A DNA stretch of 64,000 nucleotides from Stappia sp. MMSF_3263 (GCF_030733745.1 NZ_JASHIK010000004.1:62001-126000); one strand, 5' to 3'. Shown: positions 7,549 to 16,375, counted from the stretch's first letter. A program made the numbers and translations. Notes: generated by a model from the letters alone, not told the origin.

Positions 7549-8733
7549 TCAGCGCGACAGGAACGCCGCCAGTCGTTCCCCGATCATCGCCGTTCGCAGG
7601 AAGAAGCCCGAGTTGCTCAGGACGACAAGAACGGTGCCTTGCACCAGGTCCCGCCGGTAGAAATTCGAAAAGGCCTGCCAGCGGCCGTAGGCGGTGACGA
7701 CCGGCATGTCCTGTACGTTCCAGCCGAGCCCGGGCTGCAGGGTCTCGCCAAGCACCTTCTCCCGCACGATTTCGCCATTGGACAGCCGCACGGGTCTGTA
7801 CGCCCTTGCATAGGTCTCGGCCGGCAGCAGGGTTCCCTGTCGCAGCGCCTGGTCCCAGATCACCAGGTCGCCCGCGCTTGCATAGATGTTGCCGTCGCCA
7901 GCAAGCCCGTCGAGCGGGGTCAGGTCGAACCGTACCGGCCGGCCGGCATGCAGGAACCGCTTGCGAAAGCCGAAGGCGCGGTCGGAAAGAAGGGCCTCCT
8001 TCTCGCGCCGGTCGATCACCGCGCTATGGCGCATGCCGAGCGGCGTGAACACCCGCGTCCGCATGAAATCCGCAAAGGAAAGGCCCGACACGCGCGCGAC
8101 GATTTCCGCCAGTAGCACATAGTTGCTGTTGACGTAGTCTTCCCGCTCCCCGGGGGCAAAGTCCGGCGCGCGCGGATAGGCCGCGAGCCAGTCGATCAGG
8201 CCGTCCGGAGTGAGCAGCATGGCCGTTGCCTCCAGCCGCCGCGCCAGCGCCTTGTCGAGCGCGTAGTCCGGCAGGCCGGACGTGTGTTCCAGCAGATGGT
8301 TGATCGTCACCTTGCCATGGCGGTGAAGTTCCGGGATATGGCGGGTGAGAAGGTCACCTGTCGACAGCTTCCCCTCGTGCTCGAGCAGCAGGATGGCAAA
8401 GGCCGTCATCTGCTTGCTGACGGAGGCGAGATTGAAGGATGTCCGGTCGCCGATCGGCCGTCCGTCCGTGTCGGCCGCGCCGATATTGCGCTGCAGGACG
8501 GTGCGCCCGTCCCGAGCGACCAGGATCGTTCCGTTGAACTTTTCCCGCCGCTCCAGTTCGTCCAGCCACGCGTCCAGAGCGGCTGCCTTTTCCGGCTCCG
8601 TCAGCCCTGCCGGGGCGGCGAGCCGGGGCAGATGGACGGCGGAGAGTTCGAGAAAGATGAAAAGGCTCGCGACCGCCAGGGCCAGCATGCCCAGGGCAGC
8701 AAGGACGGCAAGGGCGATCTGGGCGGGGGTCAC
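7549..8733 (-). CDS. Membrane-anchored serine hydrolase (beta-lactamase/PBP class C-like)
   Basis: 394 residues starting at a GTG (8733) that overlaps the stop of the tetR gene in a GTGA, indicating translational coupling. A single TM helix (residues about 6-30) anchors a periplasmic beta-lactamase-fold domain. The nucleophile motif is S104-V-S-K107 in NLASVSKQ, and the second motif is Y200-V-N202. HTSGLPDY is typical of class C-like D,D-peptidases and esterases. Substrates in this family range from muropeptides to esters, so neither antibiotic hydrolysis nor esterase activity can be assumed. The upstream TetR is the probable regulator. Confidence 0.85.
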   Translation of the reverse strand: MTPAQIALAVLAALGMLALAVASLFIFLELSAVHLPRLAAPAGLTEPEKAAALDAWLDELERREKFNGTILVARDGRTVLQRNIGAADTDGRPIGDRTSFNLASVSKQMTAFAILLLEHEGKLSTGDLLTRHIPELHRHGKVTINHLLEHTSGLPDYALDKALARRLEATAMLLTPDGLIDWLAAYPRAPDFAPGEREDYVNSNYVLLAEIVARVSGLSFADFMRTRVFTPLGMRHSAVIDRREKEALLSDRAFGFRKRFLHAGRPVRFDLTPLDGLAGDGNIYASAGDLVIWDQALRQGTLLPAETYARAYRPVRLSNGEIVREKVLGETLQPGLGWNVQDMPVVTAYGRWQAFSNFYRRDLVQGTVLVVLSNSGFFLRTAMIGERLAAFLSR

Positions 8734-9344
8734 GGCCTTGCGGGCCCCTGTGTCCGCACCGCGCTTCCCGCCAGTCCCCCCGCCAATCCCCCCGACAGTC
8801 CCCGTGTCAGGGTCGACCAGGCAAGCCCGGCCGCCTGGGAATGGGTGAGGCGCCCCTCCCGCACTTCGCCCCAGGCCGCGTGGATGAGGTGGTCGAAACT
8901 CGTCGCGATCCAGGTGGGCGGGCAGTCGGGATGGAACGTCCCTTCCTCCGTTGCCTCGGCGATCACCGAGAGGAACCGCGCCTCCGTGCGGCGCTCCTCC
9001 GGCGCGGCGCCGGTGCCTGCGGGCGGGAAGGCGCGCGCCAGGAACCAGTGGCGGTCGCCGAGCGCGATCATCGCCGCCATGATCCGCCTCAGCGCGTCCG
9101 TGTGCGACGTGGCCCCGATACAGGCCGCGTTCGCCCGCTCCTCCATTTCGGCGCGGGCCAGCAGGCCGAGCTGTTCGAGAAGGTCTTCGCGGCCGGCGAA
9201 ATGCCGATGCAGCGTGGCGCGGCCGACACCGGCGAGGGTGGCGATTTCCTCCAGCGAGGCGGCCGGATCGGCGCTCCATGTCCTGAAGGCCGCCTCGATG
9301 ATGGCGTCGCGGGTGGCGGGGCGGATCGGGGATGTTTGCGTCAT
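8730..9344 (-). CDS. TetR/AcrR family transcriptional regulator
   Basis: 204 residues from ATG 9344 (an ATG at 9362 would add six residues). The N-terminal DNA-binding domain reads ATRDAIIEAAFRTW ... LEEIATLAGVGRATLHRHFAGREDLLEQ, the classic TetR helix-turn-helix. The C-terminal part is a helical ligand/dimer domain ending in a glycine-rich tail. The gene overlaps the serine hydrolase by 4 bp, so it probably controls itself and that hydrolase. A perfect 8+4+8 palindrome covers its start codons. The ligand is unknown. Confidence 0.9.
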   Translation of the reverse strand: MTQTSPIRPATRDAIIEAAFRTWSADPAASLEEIATLAGVGRATLHRHFAGREDLLEQLGLLARAEMEERANAACIGATSHTDALRRIMAAMIALGDRHWFLARAFPPAGTGAAPEERRTEARFLSVIAEATEEGTFHPDCPPTWIATSFDHLIHAAWGEVREGRLTHSQAAGLAWSTLTRGLSGGLAGGLAGSAVRTQGPARP

Positions 9345-9362
9345 GAGACATTGATGTCTCAT
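9343..9362. promoter_or_regulatory. Palindromic operator candidate at the tetR start
   Basis: ATGAGACA-TTGA-TGTCTCAT is a perfect inverted repeat with 8-bp arms lying exactly over the two possible tetR start codons. Its size and place suit a TetR-family operator and imply autoregulation. TTGACT lies about 20 bp upstream on the minus strand and could be a -35 element, but no good -10 is visible, so the promoter layout is unclear. Confidence 0.6.
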
Positions 9363-9404
9363 TTAATGTGTATGAGTCAACAGGCCGTGTCGCTCACGGC
9401 AGGC

Positions 9405-10223
9405 TCACACGCAGCTCGCCGTCAGGCCGCCATCGACGACCAGCTCATGCGCGGTGATGTAGCGGGCTTCGTCGGACGCGAGGAAAAGTGCCGCATGTGC
9501 CGTGTCCCATGCATCGCCCATGCGCCCGGTCGGGCTCTGCGCGTCGCGCTTGGCGATCATCTCCTGCTCGCCGCCATAGGCGCCGGCAAGGGGCTTGCGG
9601 ATCATCGGCGTGTTCATCAGGCCAGGCGAAACGCAATTGGCGCGGATGCCGTGCGAGGCATATTGCAGGGCGATGTTGCGGGTCATGGCGACGACGGCGC
9701 CCTTGGAGGCCGAATAAGCCGCATAGGGAAAGCCGATATAGCGCGAGGCGGCGATCGAGGCGACATTGACGATGGCGCCGGCGCGCTGGGCGATCATGGC
9801 CGGCAGCACATGCTTGCAGGTCAGGAAGACGCTGGTCTGGTTGATCGCGATGACCCGGTTCCAGCTGTCCTCGCTGGCTTCCACCGGGCCGCCGGTTTCC
9901 GATATCCCGACATTGTTGTGCAGGATGTCGATGCAGCCGAAGCGGGTGAGGCAGGCGGCAACCATCGCGGCGACGTCGGTATCGCGCGAGACGTCGGCCT
10001 GCGCCGTCTCGCAGGTGCCGCCCTCCGCCTCGATGATGTCGCGGGTTGCCGCGGCCGCGTGCGCGTCGCGGTCGACCGCGAAGATCGTCGCCCCCTGCCG
10101 GGCAAAGAGCACGGCGGCCGCCTTGCCGTTGCCCCAGCCTTCGCCGGACGAGCCGGCACCGACCACCATGGCGATCTTGCCGGCGAGCCGGCCCGTTGAC
10201 GGGGAGGGCGTGTGGTCTGTCAT
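9405..10223 (-). CDS. SDR family NAD(P)-dependent oxidoreductase
   Basis: 272 residues from ATG 10223 (preceded by GGGAT; the reading frame extends further but without ribosome site). The Rossmann motif is GAGSSGEGWGNG, an enlarged variant of TGxxxGxG. HNNVG replaces NNAG, and the active site is S in NVASIAAS with Y-S-A-S-K (YxxxK). LMNTPMIRKPL after VSPG and the C-terminal VDGG are typical classical SDR features. It follows the dioxygenase gene by 136 bp on the same strand and probably oxidizes the product of, or a related substrate to, that enzyme. The substrate is unknown. Confidence 0.9.
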   Translation of the reverse strand: MTDHTPSPSTGRLAGKIAMVVGAGSSGEGWGNGKAAAVLFARQGATIFAVDRDAHAAAATRDIIEAEGGTCETAQADVSRDTDVAAMVAACLTRFGCIDILHNNVGISETGGPVEASEDSWNRVIAINQTSVFLTCKHVLPAMIAQRAGAIVNVASIAASRYIGFPYAAYSASKGAVVAMTRNIALQYASHGIRANCVSPGLMNTPMIRKPLAGAYGGEQEMIAKRDAQSPTGRMGDAWDTAHAALFLASDEARYITAHELVVDGGLTASCV

Positions 10224-10359
10224 CTGCGATATCCCGGGAAAGGGCCGTTGGCCGGTTGTGAAAACGGACCCGGGCAGCACGGTGCCGCCCGGATCCTTCT
10301 CCGTGGGACTTGGGAGCCGTGCCCATTCGGGAGCGGCGTCTGTCTCCTGTGGGAGGAGC

Positions 10360-11160
10360 TTATTCCGCCGCCTCGCGATGGGCGCGCGCGTAGCGGGTCA
10401 GCGCGTCGTCGGCAACCGGCTCGATCGGCGTGAAGTCGCGATGGGCGATGAATTCCGGTCGCGTCGGCTTGCGGATCGCGTTGGAGATCGTCGACAGCGT
10501 CAGGTAGACGATCTTGCGCGGGTAGGGGGTGATGTTGCCCGACGAGCCATGCACGAGATTGCCATGGTGGATGAGCAGCCCGCCGGCCTTGCCGGTCGGA
10601 GCGGCGATCTCGCCCTTGGCGGCAAGCTCCGTGACCGTGTCATTGTCGAGCGTCCACAGCCCGTAGCTCGTGGTCTCGGTGTCGTATTCGGACTTCAACT
10701 GGCCGTGGGTATGCGAGCCGGCGATCACCATCAGCGGCCCGTTGATCGGCAGCACGTCGTCGAGGAAGACGGAGATGTTCATCGCCCGCGGCTCGGGCAT
10801 GCCGTCATCCTTGTGCCAGGTCGGGAAGTCCTGGTGCCACTGCCACACGTCGCCGGTGAAGGCCGCCTTGGCGTTGACCTTGAACTGGTGCATGTACAGC
10901 TGCTCGCCGAAGATCTGCTGCACCGGCTCGATCAGGCGGGGATGCCGGCCCAGCAACCGGAACGCCTCGTTATAGGTGTGACAGGCGAAGGCCGTGCGCG
11001 GCGTTCCGTCCTTCTCGCGCCAGATCTCCTTGCGATCCTCGTCGAAAATGCCGACCGCGGCCTCGCGCATCACCTCGACTTCTTCCGGCGAAAAGGCTTC
11101 CGGCAGGAACAGGAAGCCCTTGCGGTTGAATTCTGCAATCTGCTCGTCGCTCAGTTTCAT
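10360..11160 (-). CDS. Phytanoyl-CoA dioxygenase (PhyH) family, EctD-like Fe(II)/2-oxoglutarate oxygenase
   Basis: 266 residues with a strong AGGAGG ribosome site. The iron-binding facial triad is visible as H109-x-D111 in WQWHQDFPTWHKDDG and H204 in LVHGSSGN, with R215 in TPYPRK binding the 2-oxoglutarate carboxylate. The WHQDF-TWH-DDGMP block and HGS-GN-TP-PR block resemble ectoine hydroxylase. No ectoine synthesis genes are nearby and the residue set is not identical, so the EctD name is withheld. It sits in an operon between a GntR regulator and an SDR, suggesting hydroxylation then dehydrogenation of a small molecule. Confidence 0.86.
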   Translation of the reverse strand: MKLSDEQIAEFNRKGFLFLPEAFSPEEVEVMREAAVGIFDEDRKEIWREKDGTPRTAFACHTYNEAFRLLGRHPRLIEPVQQIFGEQLYMHQFKVNAKAAFTGDVWQWHQDFPTWHKDDGMPEPRAMNISVFLDDVLPINGPLMVIAGSHTHGQLKSEYDTETTSYGLWTLDNDTVTELAAKGEIAAPTGKAGGLLIHHGNLVHGSSGNITPYPRKIVYLTLSTISNAIRKPTRPEFIAHRDFTPIEPVADDALTRYARAHREAAE

Positions 11161-11190
11161 GGGTCGTTCCTCCTTGGTCGGATTCGGCTC

Positions 11191-11880
11191 TCAGGCCGAA
11201 TTCCTCAGTGCCCGGCCTTCGCGCAGCCGCGCTTCTGTCTCGTGCCCGGCAGTTTCCGCGTGCGCACGAGCCGCCTCGCCGGCGGAACTGTCTCCGGCCA
11301 GCACCAGTCGGGCGATCTCGCCGTGCTGCTGCCAGGCCTTGGAGCGAAAACCACCAATATCGAGCACCAGCCGCATCGAGCGCATCATGTGGGCGAATTG
11401 CGGCTCCAGCGTTTCGGCGATCCGTCGGTTGCCGGACATGGCGATGATCTGGTTGTGAAAAGCGATGTCGAGCGCGATGCGCTCGTCCGTCGGCGTTTCG
11501 TCGCCAAAGGCGTCCGCCTTGTCGAGGATCGTGGTCAGGGCCTGGCTCGCCGCCGTCGGCATCTTTCCGGACGCGACGCGTTCGGCGGCGAGCCGTGCGG
11601 CCAGCGCGTCGAGCGCCGCGCGCACCTGGTAGACGTCGCGCAGATGCGCCGGGTCGATCTCGGTGACCTTCAGCCCCTTGCGGCCGGTTTCCTCGACCAG
11701 CCCGTCGCGTTTCAGAAGCTGCAGGGCGTGGCTGACCGGTTGGCGCGAGACCCCGAGCCGGTCGGCAAGCTCCGCCTGGCGGATCCGCTCGCCCGGCGCC
11801 AGCGCGCAGGTCGCGATCGCGTTGCGCAGCTTGTCATAGACGCGGTCGACGAGGATCGGTGTCTGGTCGATCAGTTCCAT
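11191..11880 (-). CDS. GntR family regulator, FadR/FCD type
   Basis: 229 residues. Residues about 8-75 form the winged helix (VYDKLRNAIATCALAPGERI, ELADRLGVSRQPVSHALQLLKRDGLV), and the rest is an all-helical FCD ligand domain with histidines and aspartates at the usual metal positions (DIAFHNQI, HMMRSMR, QQHGEIARLV). FCD regulators bind carboxylic acids or amino-acid derivatives. It is the first gene of the operon with the dioxygenase (30 bp gap) and SDR, and probably controls them and itself through the twin repeats at 11942-12000. Confidence 0.92.
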   Translation of the reverse strand: MELIDQTPILVDRVYDKLRNAIATCALAPGERIRQAELADRLGVSRQPVSHALQLLKRDGLVEETGRKGLKVTEIDPAHLRDVYQVRAALDALAARLAAERVASGKMPTAASQALTTILDKADAFGDETPTDERIALDIAFHNQIIAMSGNRRIAETLEPQFAHMMRSMRLVLDIGGFRSKAWQQHGEIARLVLAGDSSAGEAARAHAETAGHETEARLREGRALRNSA

Positions 11881-11941
11881 CCGGTCTTGCGTCCCTCGTT
11901 CGCCGTTCCGACCGGTCCCGCTGACCGGTCATTCTGGAATT

Positions 11942-12000
11942 TGGAATTCCGAATTCAAACATGCGGCATGATTGGTCGTCAAGTATGGAATTCCGAATTC
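11942..12000 (-). promoter_or_regulatory. Promoter flanked by two identical 15-bp repeats upstream of the gntR operon
   Basis: TGGAATTCCGAATTC occurs at 11942-11956 and again at 11986-12000, 44 bp apart start to start. Between them on the minus strand TTGACG (11982-11977), an 18-nt spacer and TTGAAT (11958-11953) form a plausible promoter, so one repeat overlaps the -10 and the other lies directly upstream of the -35. This is the expected geometry for an autorepressing GntR-type regulator. Confidence 0.5.
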
Positions 12001-12177
12001 GATTTGACCGGGAAGAGCGACAACAGCCGCCGGCGCCCGAGAAAGCGCCCGCGAAAGCGCCTGCGCTGCGTGGCGGAATCCGCAGGAAGGTGCCAGGCAA
12101 CACCGGCAAGGAGATGAAGGCGAAGTTGAATCGCGCCCGGAACCGCCGCGACGCGAGGCGGGTCTCGGGTCCTGATC

Positions 12178-12540
12178 CTAGCTGCCCTGGAGCCCGAGTT
12201 CGCTGCGAAGGGCGCGGGTCAGTTTCGCCGCGACGATCCGGTGCGCCTCGGCGATATGGGCGCGCAGGTCCTCGTCGCTGAGCGGCGCGCCGCCGCGCAC
12301 TTGCACCCAGGAGGCGCGGGCGAGATAGGGCGCCGGCACGACATTGTCGAGCTCGGTCAGGATTTTGTAGCTGAGCTCGGAACACTTGAAGGCGATCGCA
12401 TCGCTGGCGCCCTCGCCCCAGCTGGAACACACGGCGAAGATCTTGCCGCCGACCTTCCAGACCGAGGCATTGCCCCATTGGATGACATGGGTCGTTGCCG
12501 TGAGTGTCGCGCAATAGGCATCGAAATCCGCACGCGTCAT
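12178..12540 (-). CDS. MmcQ/YjbR family DNA-binding protein
   Basis: 120 residues from ATG 12540 (GAGGCAGG just upstream). The family signature is seen in DFDAYCATLTATTH, VWKVGGKIFAVCSSW, CSELSYKILTELDNVVPAPYLARASWVQV and the C-terminal amphipathic helix HIVEAH-like AHIAEAHRIVAAKL. YjbR/CyaY-fold proteins are cytoplasmic and suggested to bind nucleic acid; the precise role is unknown. It is monocistronic, and divergent from the flavin reductase gene at 12742. Confidence 0.8.
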   Translation of the reverse strand: MTRADFDAYCATLTATTHVIQWGNASVWKVGGKIFAVCSSWGEGASDAIAFKCSELSYKILTELDNVVPAPYLARASWVQVRGGAPLSDEDLRAHIAEAHRIVAAKLTRALRSELGLQGS

Positions 12541-12741
12541 CCTGCCTGCCTCGTTCCCAATGATGTGAAACCCGTTCCTGCGCGGAGCCCGCCGGGACAT
12601 CGGACGCCTGCCGGTTTCAAGGCGGCGAACGGGAATCGCGGCGCCATGGCTCTGGCGATTGCCGAGCTTGCGCATATATGGCGGGTAACACAACCTGTAC
12701 CGGTTGCTGTCTGGCGTGCCGGTCCGACCTAGAGAGGCTTC

Positions 12742-13323
12742 ATGCAAGATGTCCGCATTCTCGTCCTGTCCGGCTCGATCCGTTCAGGCTCCTACAACAC
12801 GCAACTCGCCGGGCTGGTGGCGAAATATGCCGCCCTTGCCGATGCGCAAGTGACGCAGATATCGCTCGCCGACTATCCGATGCCGATCTACGACGGTGAT
12901 ACCGAGAAGGAAAAAGGGGCGCCGGAGGCGGCGCGCAAGCTGAAGGCGGTGTTCCAGAAGCACAACGGGGTCTTCATCGCCTCGCCGGAATACAACACCG
13001 CCATCACGCCGCTTTTGAAGAACACGCTCGACTGGGTGTCGCGCCTGTCGGACGAGGGCGAGCCGCCGTCCGCCGCTTTCAGGAACCGGGTCTTCGCGAT
13101 CGGGGCGGCATCGCCGGGTGGGCTCGGCGGCATTCGCGGGCTGATCGGGCTGCGCACGATCCTGGAGATAGGCCTCGGCGCGCTGGTGATCCCGGACATG
13201 GGCATGGTGCCGAACGCGGCCTCGGCCTTCGACGAGCATGGCGAACCCGTCAACGAGCGCACGGCGAAGCTGCTGCAGGCGATGGTCGACCGGCTGGTCA
13301 TGGAAGTGAAGCTGCGCGGCTGA
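12742..13323 (+). CDS. NADPH-dependent FMN reductase family protein
   Basis: 193 residues. The flavodoxin-like fold starts with ILVLSGSIRSGSYNTQLA, whose SGS-R-GS-N loop binds the FMN phosphate. The family hallmark SPEYNTAITPLLKNTLDW is present, then GASPGGLGG. Such enzymes reduce FMN, quinones, azo dyes or chromate with NADPH, and physiological partners are often unclear. GAGAGG precedes the ATG. It is not in an operon: the next gene runs on the opposite strand. Confidence 0.9.
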   Translation: MQDVRILVLSGSIRSGSYNTQLAGLVAKYAALADAQVTQISLADYPMPIYDGDTEKEKGAPEAARKLKAVFQKHNGVFIASPEYNTAITPLLKNTLDWVSRLSDEGEPPSAAFRNRVFAIGAASPGGLGGIRGLIGLRTILEIGLGALVIPDMGMVPNAASAFDEHGEPVNERTAKLLQAMVDRLVMEVKLRG

Positions 13324-13414
13324 GCGGCAGGCGGCCGCGAACAGGTCACGGCAAGACGGGAAGCGGGAAAGGCAGATCGGGGTACTCGCCCGGGTCGGGG
13401 CCGTTGTCCCGGTC

Positions 13415-14023
13415 TCAGGCGACGTTGCGCCGGTAGACCCACACGCGCGCCGGCGGCAGGTTCTTCAGGATCCAGCCGCTGCGCTGAACCGTGAAATTCT
13501 CGGGCTCCGGCTCCACCGGCGGCACCAGCGCATAGGAAAACTGGATGAAGGGCGCGCCCGGCTGCAGCAGCTCGAACGCTTCCATGAGGAGCGCCCGTCG
13601 CTCCGCCTTGGGACGCGAGAACAGCGGCAGGGACGAGACGATGCTGGCTAGCGAACCGGAGGGAATGTTCGCCAGGGTCTTGCGCAGTTGATAGGCGTCG
13701 CCCTCGACGACGGCCATGTCGGGATAGCGGCGGCGCAGGAGCCGGCAGAAGTCTTCGTTGTACTCCAGCGCGATCACCCGCTCGGTCGCGATGCCGCGTT
13801 CCAGGATCGCGTGGGTCACGACGCCGGTGCCCGGTCCCAGTTCCAGAACGGCGCCTGGCCTGTCGCGCTCGATGAAGCTGGCCATCCGCCGCGTCAGGTC
13901 CGGTCCGGATGGGCTCACGGCGCCGGTTGTCAGCGGGTTTTCCGCCCAGTTGCGGATGAAGCGGATCTCGTCGGCAAGCTTCGCCGAGAAGCCCTTGACC
14001 TTGCGCGCGGAAACATCGAGCAT
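13415..14023 (-). CDS. pmtA: PmtA-like phospholipid N-methyltransferase
   Basis: 202 residues from ATG 14023, preferred over a GTG at 14035 because AGGGTGG lies 8 nt before the ATG. The sequence follows the Sinorhizobium-type PmtA: DEIRFIRNWAENPLTTGAVSPSGPDL, then the SAM motif VLELGPGTGVVT, VIALEYNEDF, VSSLPLFSRPKAERR and QFSYALVPP. These soluble enzymes methylate phosphatidylethanolamine stepwise to phosphatidylcholine at the membrane surface. N-PPA-VW-Y near the end is also conserved. It is monocistronic. Related class I methyltransferases (KsgA-like) are possible but fit less well. Confidence 0.75.
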   Translation of the reverse strand: MLDVSARKVKGFSAKLADEIRFIRNWAENPLTTGAVSPSGPDLTRRMASFIERDRPGAVLELGPGTGVVTHAILERGIATERVIALEYNEDFCRLLRRRYPDMAVVEGDAYQLRKTLANIPSGSLASIVSSLPLFSRPKAERRALLMEAFELLQPGAPFIQFSYALVPPVEPEPENFTVQRSGWILKNLPPARVWVYRRNVA

Positions 14024-14137
14024 ATTGAAATCCACCCTGAAAAAGTCAAAACAACATGCCGTCCGGGGCCTGTGGCCGCTCAGGTTGGCACAGCAAGGTG
14101 GTCGCGCCTCATGGCGAATTCATGGCGCGGCCGCGAC

Positions 14138-14156
14138 CCGGGAGCGTATCTCCCGG
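14138..14156 (-). terminator. Weak stem-loop downstream of dnaJ
   Basis: CCGGGAG-CGTAT-CTCCCGG forms a 7-bp GC-rich stem with a 5-nt loop about 50 bp after the dnaJ stop. No T-tract follows on the minus strand, so it is either a Rho-assisted end or only an mRNA-stabilizing structure. Confidence 0.35.
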
Positions 14157-14205
14157 CAATACGACACTTTTCGGTTTTACGTGACGTTCCGCGAAACGGA
14201 CCGCT

Positions 14206-15333
14206 TCAACTGCCGAGATTGTCGAGGAAGTCCTTCACCCGGGCGAAGAAGCCGTGCGATTCCGGATGCGTGTCGCCGGAGGATTCCTGCTCGAACTCCG
14301 CCAGCAATTCGCGCTGCCGCTTGGTCAGGTTGGCCGGCGTCTCTACGGTCACCTGGATATAGGCATCGCCCAGCTGCTGCGAGCGCATCACCGGCATGCC
14401 CTTGCCGCGCAGGCGGAACTGCTTGCCCGTCTGGGTGCCTTCGGGGACCTTGACCCGCGTGGTCTCGCCGCTCAGCGTCGGCACCTCGAACTGGCCGCCA
14501 AGGGCCGCCGTCGTCATCGAGATCGGCACCCGGCAATAGAGATCCGCGCCGTCGCGCTGGAAGAAGGCATGCGGGCGGATCGACAGGAAGATGTAGAGGT
14601 CGCCGGAGGGGCCGCCGCGCAGGCCCGCCTCGCCCTCGCCGCCGAGGCGGATGCGCGTGCCGTCCTCGATACCGGCGGGAATGTTGACCGACAGCATCCG
14701 GTTGACGGTCTTGCGCCCGGCGCCCGAGCACTCGGTGCAGGGATCGGCGATCACCTGGCCACGTCCCTGGCAGGCCGCGCAGGTGCGTTCCAGGGTGAAG
14801 AAGCCCTGCGAGGCTCTGACCCTGCCCGAGCCGCCGCAGGTGCGGCAGATGGTGGGCGCGCTGCCGGTCTTTGCGCCAGATCCGGAACAGGCCTCGCAGG
14901 AAATCGAGGTCGGCACCTCGATCTCGACCGCCTTGCCGGAAAAGGCCTCTTCCAGGGAGATGTCCAGGTTGTAGCGCAAGTCCGCGCCCCGGTCGCGGCC
15001 ACCGCCCCGCCGGCCGCCGCCCATGCCGAAGAACTCGTCGAAAATGTCGGACATGGCCGAAGCGAAATCGCCGGGATGGCCGCCGCCGCGCGCGCCGAAG
15101 CCGCCGTTTTCGAAGGCGGCGTGGCCGAACCGGTCATAGGCCGCGCGCTTTTGCGCGTCCTTGAGCGTGTCATAGGCTTCGCTGACTTCCTTGAAGCGGT
15201 TTTCCGCCTCCGCATCGCCCGGGTTGCGGTCCGGGTGGAACTGCATCGCGAGCTTTCGATAGGCGCTCTTCAGCGCCTTCTCGTCGGCATCGCGGGCAAC
15301 GCCCAGCACCTCGTAGTAGTCGCGCTTGTCCAT
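14206..15333 (-). CDS. dnaJ: Chaperone DnaJ (Hsp40)
   Basis: 375 residues, the full type I architecture. The J-domain (residues 1-70) has the HPDRN loop that stimulates DnaK ATPase. A Gly/Phe-rich linker ([12 protein letters not shown]) follows, then four zinc-binding CxxCxGxG repeats ([32 protein letters not shown]) and a C-terminal substrate-binding domain. It acts with DnaK and GrpE in cytoplasmic protein folding. Its ATG shares one base with the stop of the upstream FkbM-type gene (TGATG), so it is probably translated by re-initiation. Confidence 0.98.
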   Translation of the reverse strand: MDKRDYYEVLGVARDADEKALKSAYRKLAMQFHPDRNPGDAEAENRFKEVSEAYDTLKDAQKRAAYDRFGHAAFENGGFGARGGGHPGDFASAMSDIFDEFFGMGGGRRGGGRDRGADLRYNLDISLEEAFSGKAVEIEVPTSISCEACSGSGAKTGSAPTICRTCGGSGRVRASQGFFTLERTCAACQGRGQVIADPCTECSGAGRKTVNRMLSVNIPAGIEDGTRIRLGGEGEAGLRGGPSGDLYIFLSIRPHAFFQRDGADLYCRVPISMTTAALGGQFEVPTLSGETTRVKVPEGTQTGKQFRLRGKGMPVMRSQQLGDAYIQVTVETPANLTKRQRELLAEFEQESSGDTHPESHGFFARVKDFLDNLGS

Positions 15334-16226
15334 CAGGCTGTTCCATCCCTGCGCCCGGCCGTGTCGGCATCCTGCGTGTGAACGCGTCGAAGCAGCGCGT
15401 TCAGACGGGTGCGGCGGGCGAGTTCGTATCCATTGTCGAGGCAGATGCGGACGACGCCCGGCAACGCCTTCTCCTTGCCGGCCTCGACCACGATGAAGTC
15501 CGGGCGCAGGCCCGTCGGTCCGTTGGCGAACAGGCCGCGCAGCGCCGCCTCGTCATGGCCTTCGAGATCGACCTTCATCGCGTCGATGCGGACGATTCCG
15601 CGCCGCGCGCAGATCTCGTGGATCGGCAGCACCTCGAAACTCCCGGCGTCGTCCTCGCCCGCGGAGCGCACCCTGTGCTCGCCGCGATTGCCCTCGTGGG
15701 CGAGGATCGCGCCGCGGCCGGCATGTTCGCCCACTGCGCAATCGGCAACCATCACGCAATCGATGCCGGAGGCGGCAAGATTGGCTTCCAGCCGCGCCCT
15801 TGTGCCCGCGTCCGGCTCCACGGCAAGCACCACCACCTCGCGCGACAGCGCGCGCGCGGTGCTGACCATCCACAGGCTGTAGAGGCCGACATTGGCGCCA
15901 AGGTCGAGAAACACGAACGGGGAGGAGGGAGACGCGGCGAAGACGTCGCGCAGGGCCGCGCGCTCGTCCGGGTCGAAAAGCTGGGCGCCGGCGACAGCGC
16001 GCTTCTCGCAGCGATTGGAGGTCGGGTAGAGCCGGGCGCGGATCGAGGGAAACACCTCGACGTCGAACGGCCCGGGCGCGCCGCCAGTTGCCAGCTTGCG
16101 GATCAGCGACACGCCGATCCGGCCCAGCCGGTTCTCCGGCATCGCGCCGGCAAGCCGGCGCAGCGCCTCGCGCGGAGCGGACAGGGCATGGGCGCCGAAT
16201 GGCGGATCGAGCGAACGCAGCCTCAT
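15333..16226 (-). CDS. FkbM family methyltransferase
   Basis: 297 residues. The SAM-binding core is [17 protein letters not shown] (DxGANxG, typical of FkbM), then [20 protein letters not shown] and [19 protein letters not shown], with [10 protein letters not shown] near the end. FkbM-like enzymes O-methylate sugars, polyketides or glycans; the substrate is unknown here. The gene lies between dnaK and dnaJ on their strand and overlaps the dnaJ start by one base, which is unusual. A hairpin separates it from dnaK, so the two chaperone genes may be only partly coupled. Confidence 0.85.
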   Translation of the reverse strand: MRLRSLDPPFGAHALSAPREALRRLAGAMPENRLGRIGVSLIRKLATGGAPGPFDVEVFPSIRARLYPTSNRCEKRAVAGAQLFDPDERAALRDVFAASPSSPFVFLDLGANVGLYSLWMVSTARALSREVVVLAVEPDAGTRARLEANLAASGIDCVMVADCAVGEHAGRGAILAHEGNRGEHRVRSAGEDDAGSFEVLPIHEICARRGIVRIDAMKVDLEGHDEAALRGLFANGPTGLRPDFIVVEAGKEKALPGVVRICLDNGYELARRTRLNALLRRVHTQDADTAGRRDGTA

Positions 16227-16329
16227 GCCCGGGTATCACACTCCAGCGTCAATGGTCGGTTTCGAATAAGGGCTTGCGCGGCAGGGAACATCCCTCCGCC
16301 GCATGGCCGGACGCGATCGCCAGAACGGC

Positions 16330-16364
16330 AAGAGGCACGGCACCCTGGCGGCGCCGTGCCCCTT
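16330..16364 (-). terminator. Stem-loop after dnaK
   Basis: GGCACGGC (16334-16341) pairs with GCCGTGCC (16353-16360), extended by AAG/CTT across one mismatch. It lies 12 bp beyond the dnaK stop. The minus strand continues with TCTTGCC, not a real T-run, so it may act as a partial terminator or 3'-end stabilizer within a dnaK-FkbM-dnaJ transcript. Confidence 0.5.
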
Positions 16365-16375
16365 GCGCTCGGCAA

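Noticed and set aside
7549..9351. One continuous minus-strand frame suggesting a regulator-hydrolase fusion
   Set aside because: The N-terminal third is Arg-rich nonsense in this frame; the same DNA encodes a perfect TetR in another frame, and a GTGA start/stop overlap marks the true hydrolase start.
10360..11160. Calling the dioxygenase EctD
   Set aside because: Motifs are similar but no ectABC or ask_ect genes are nearby and the substrate-binding residues cannot be verified by eye.
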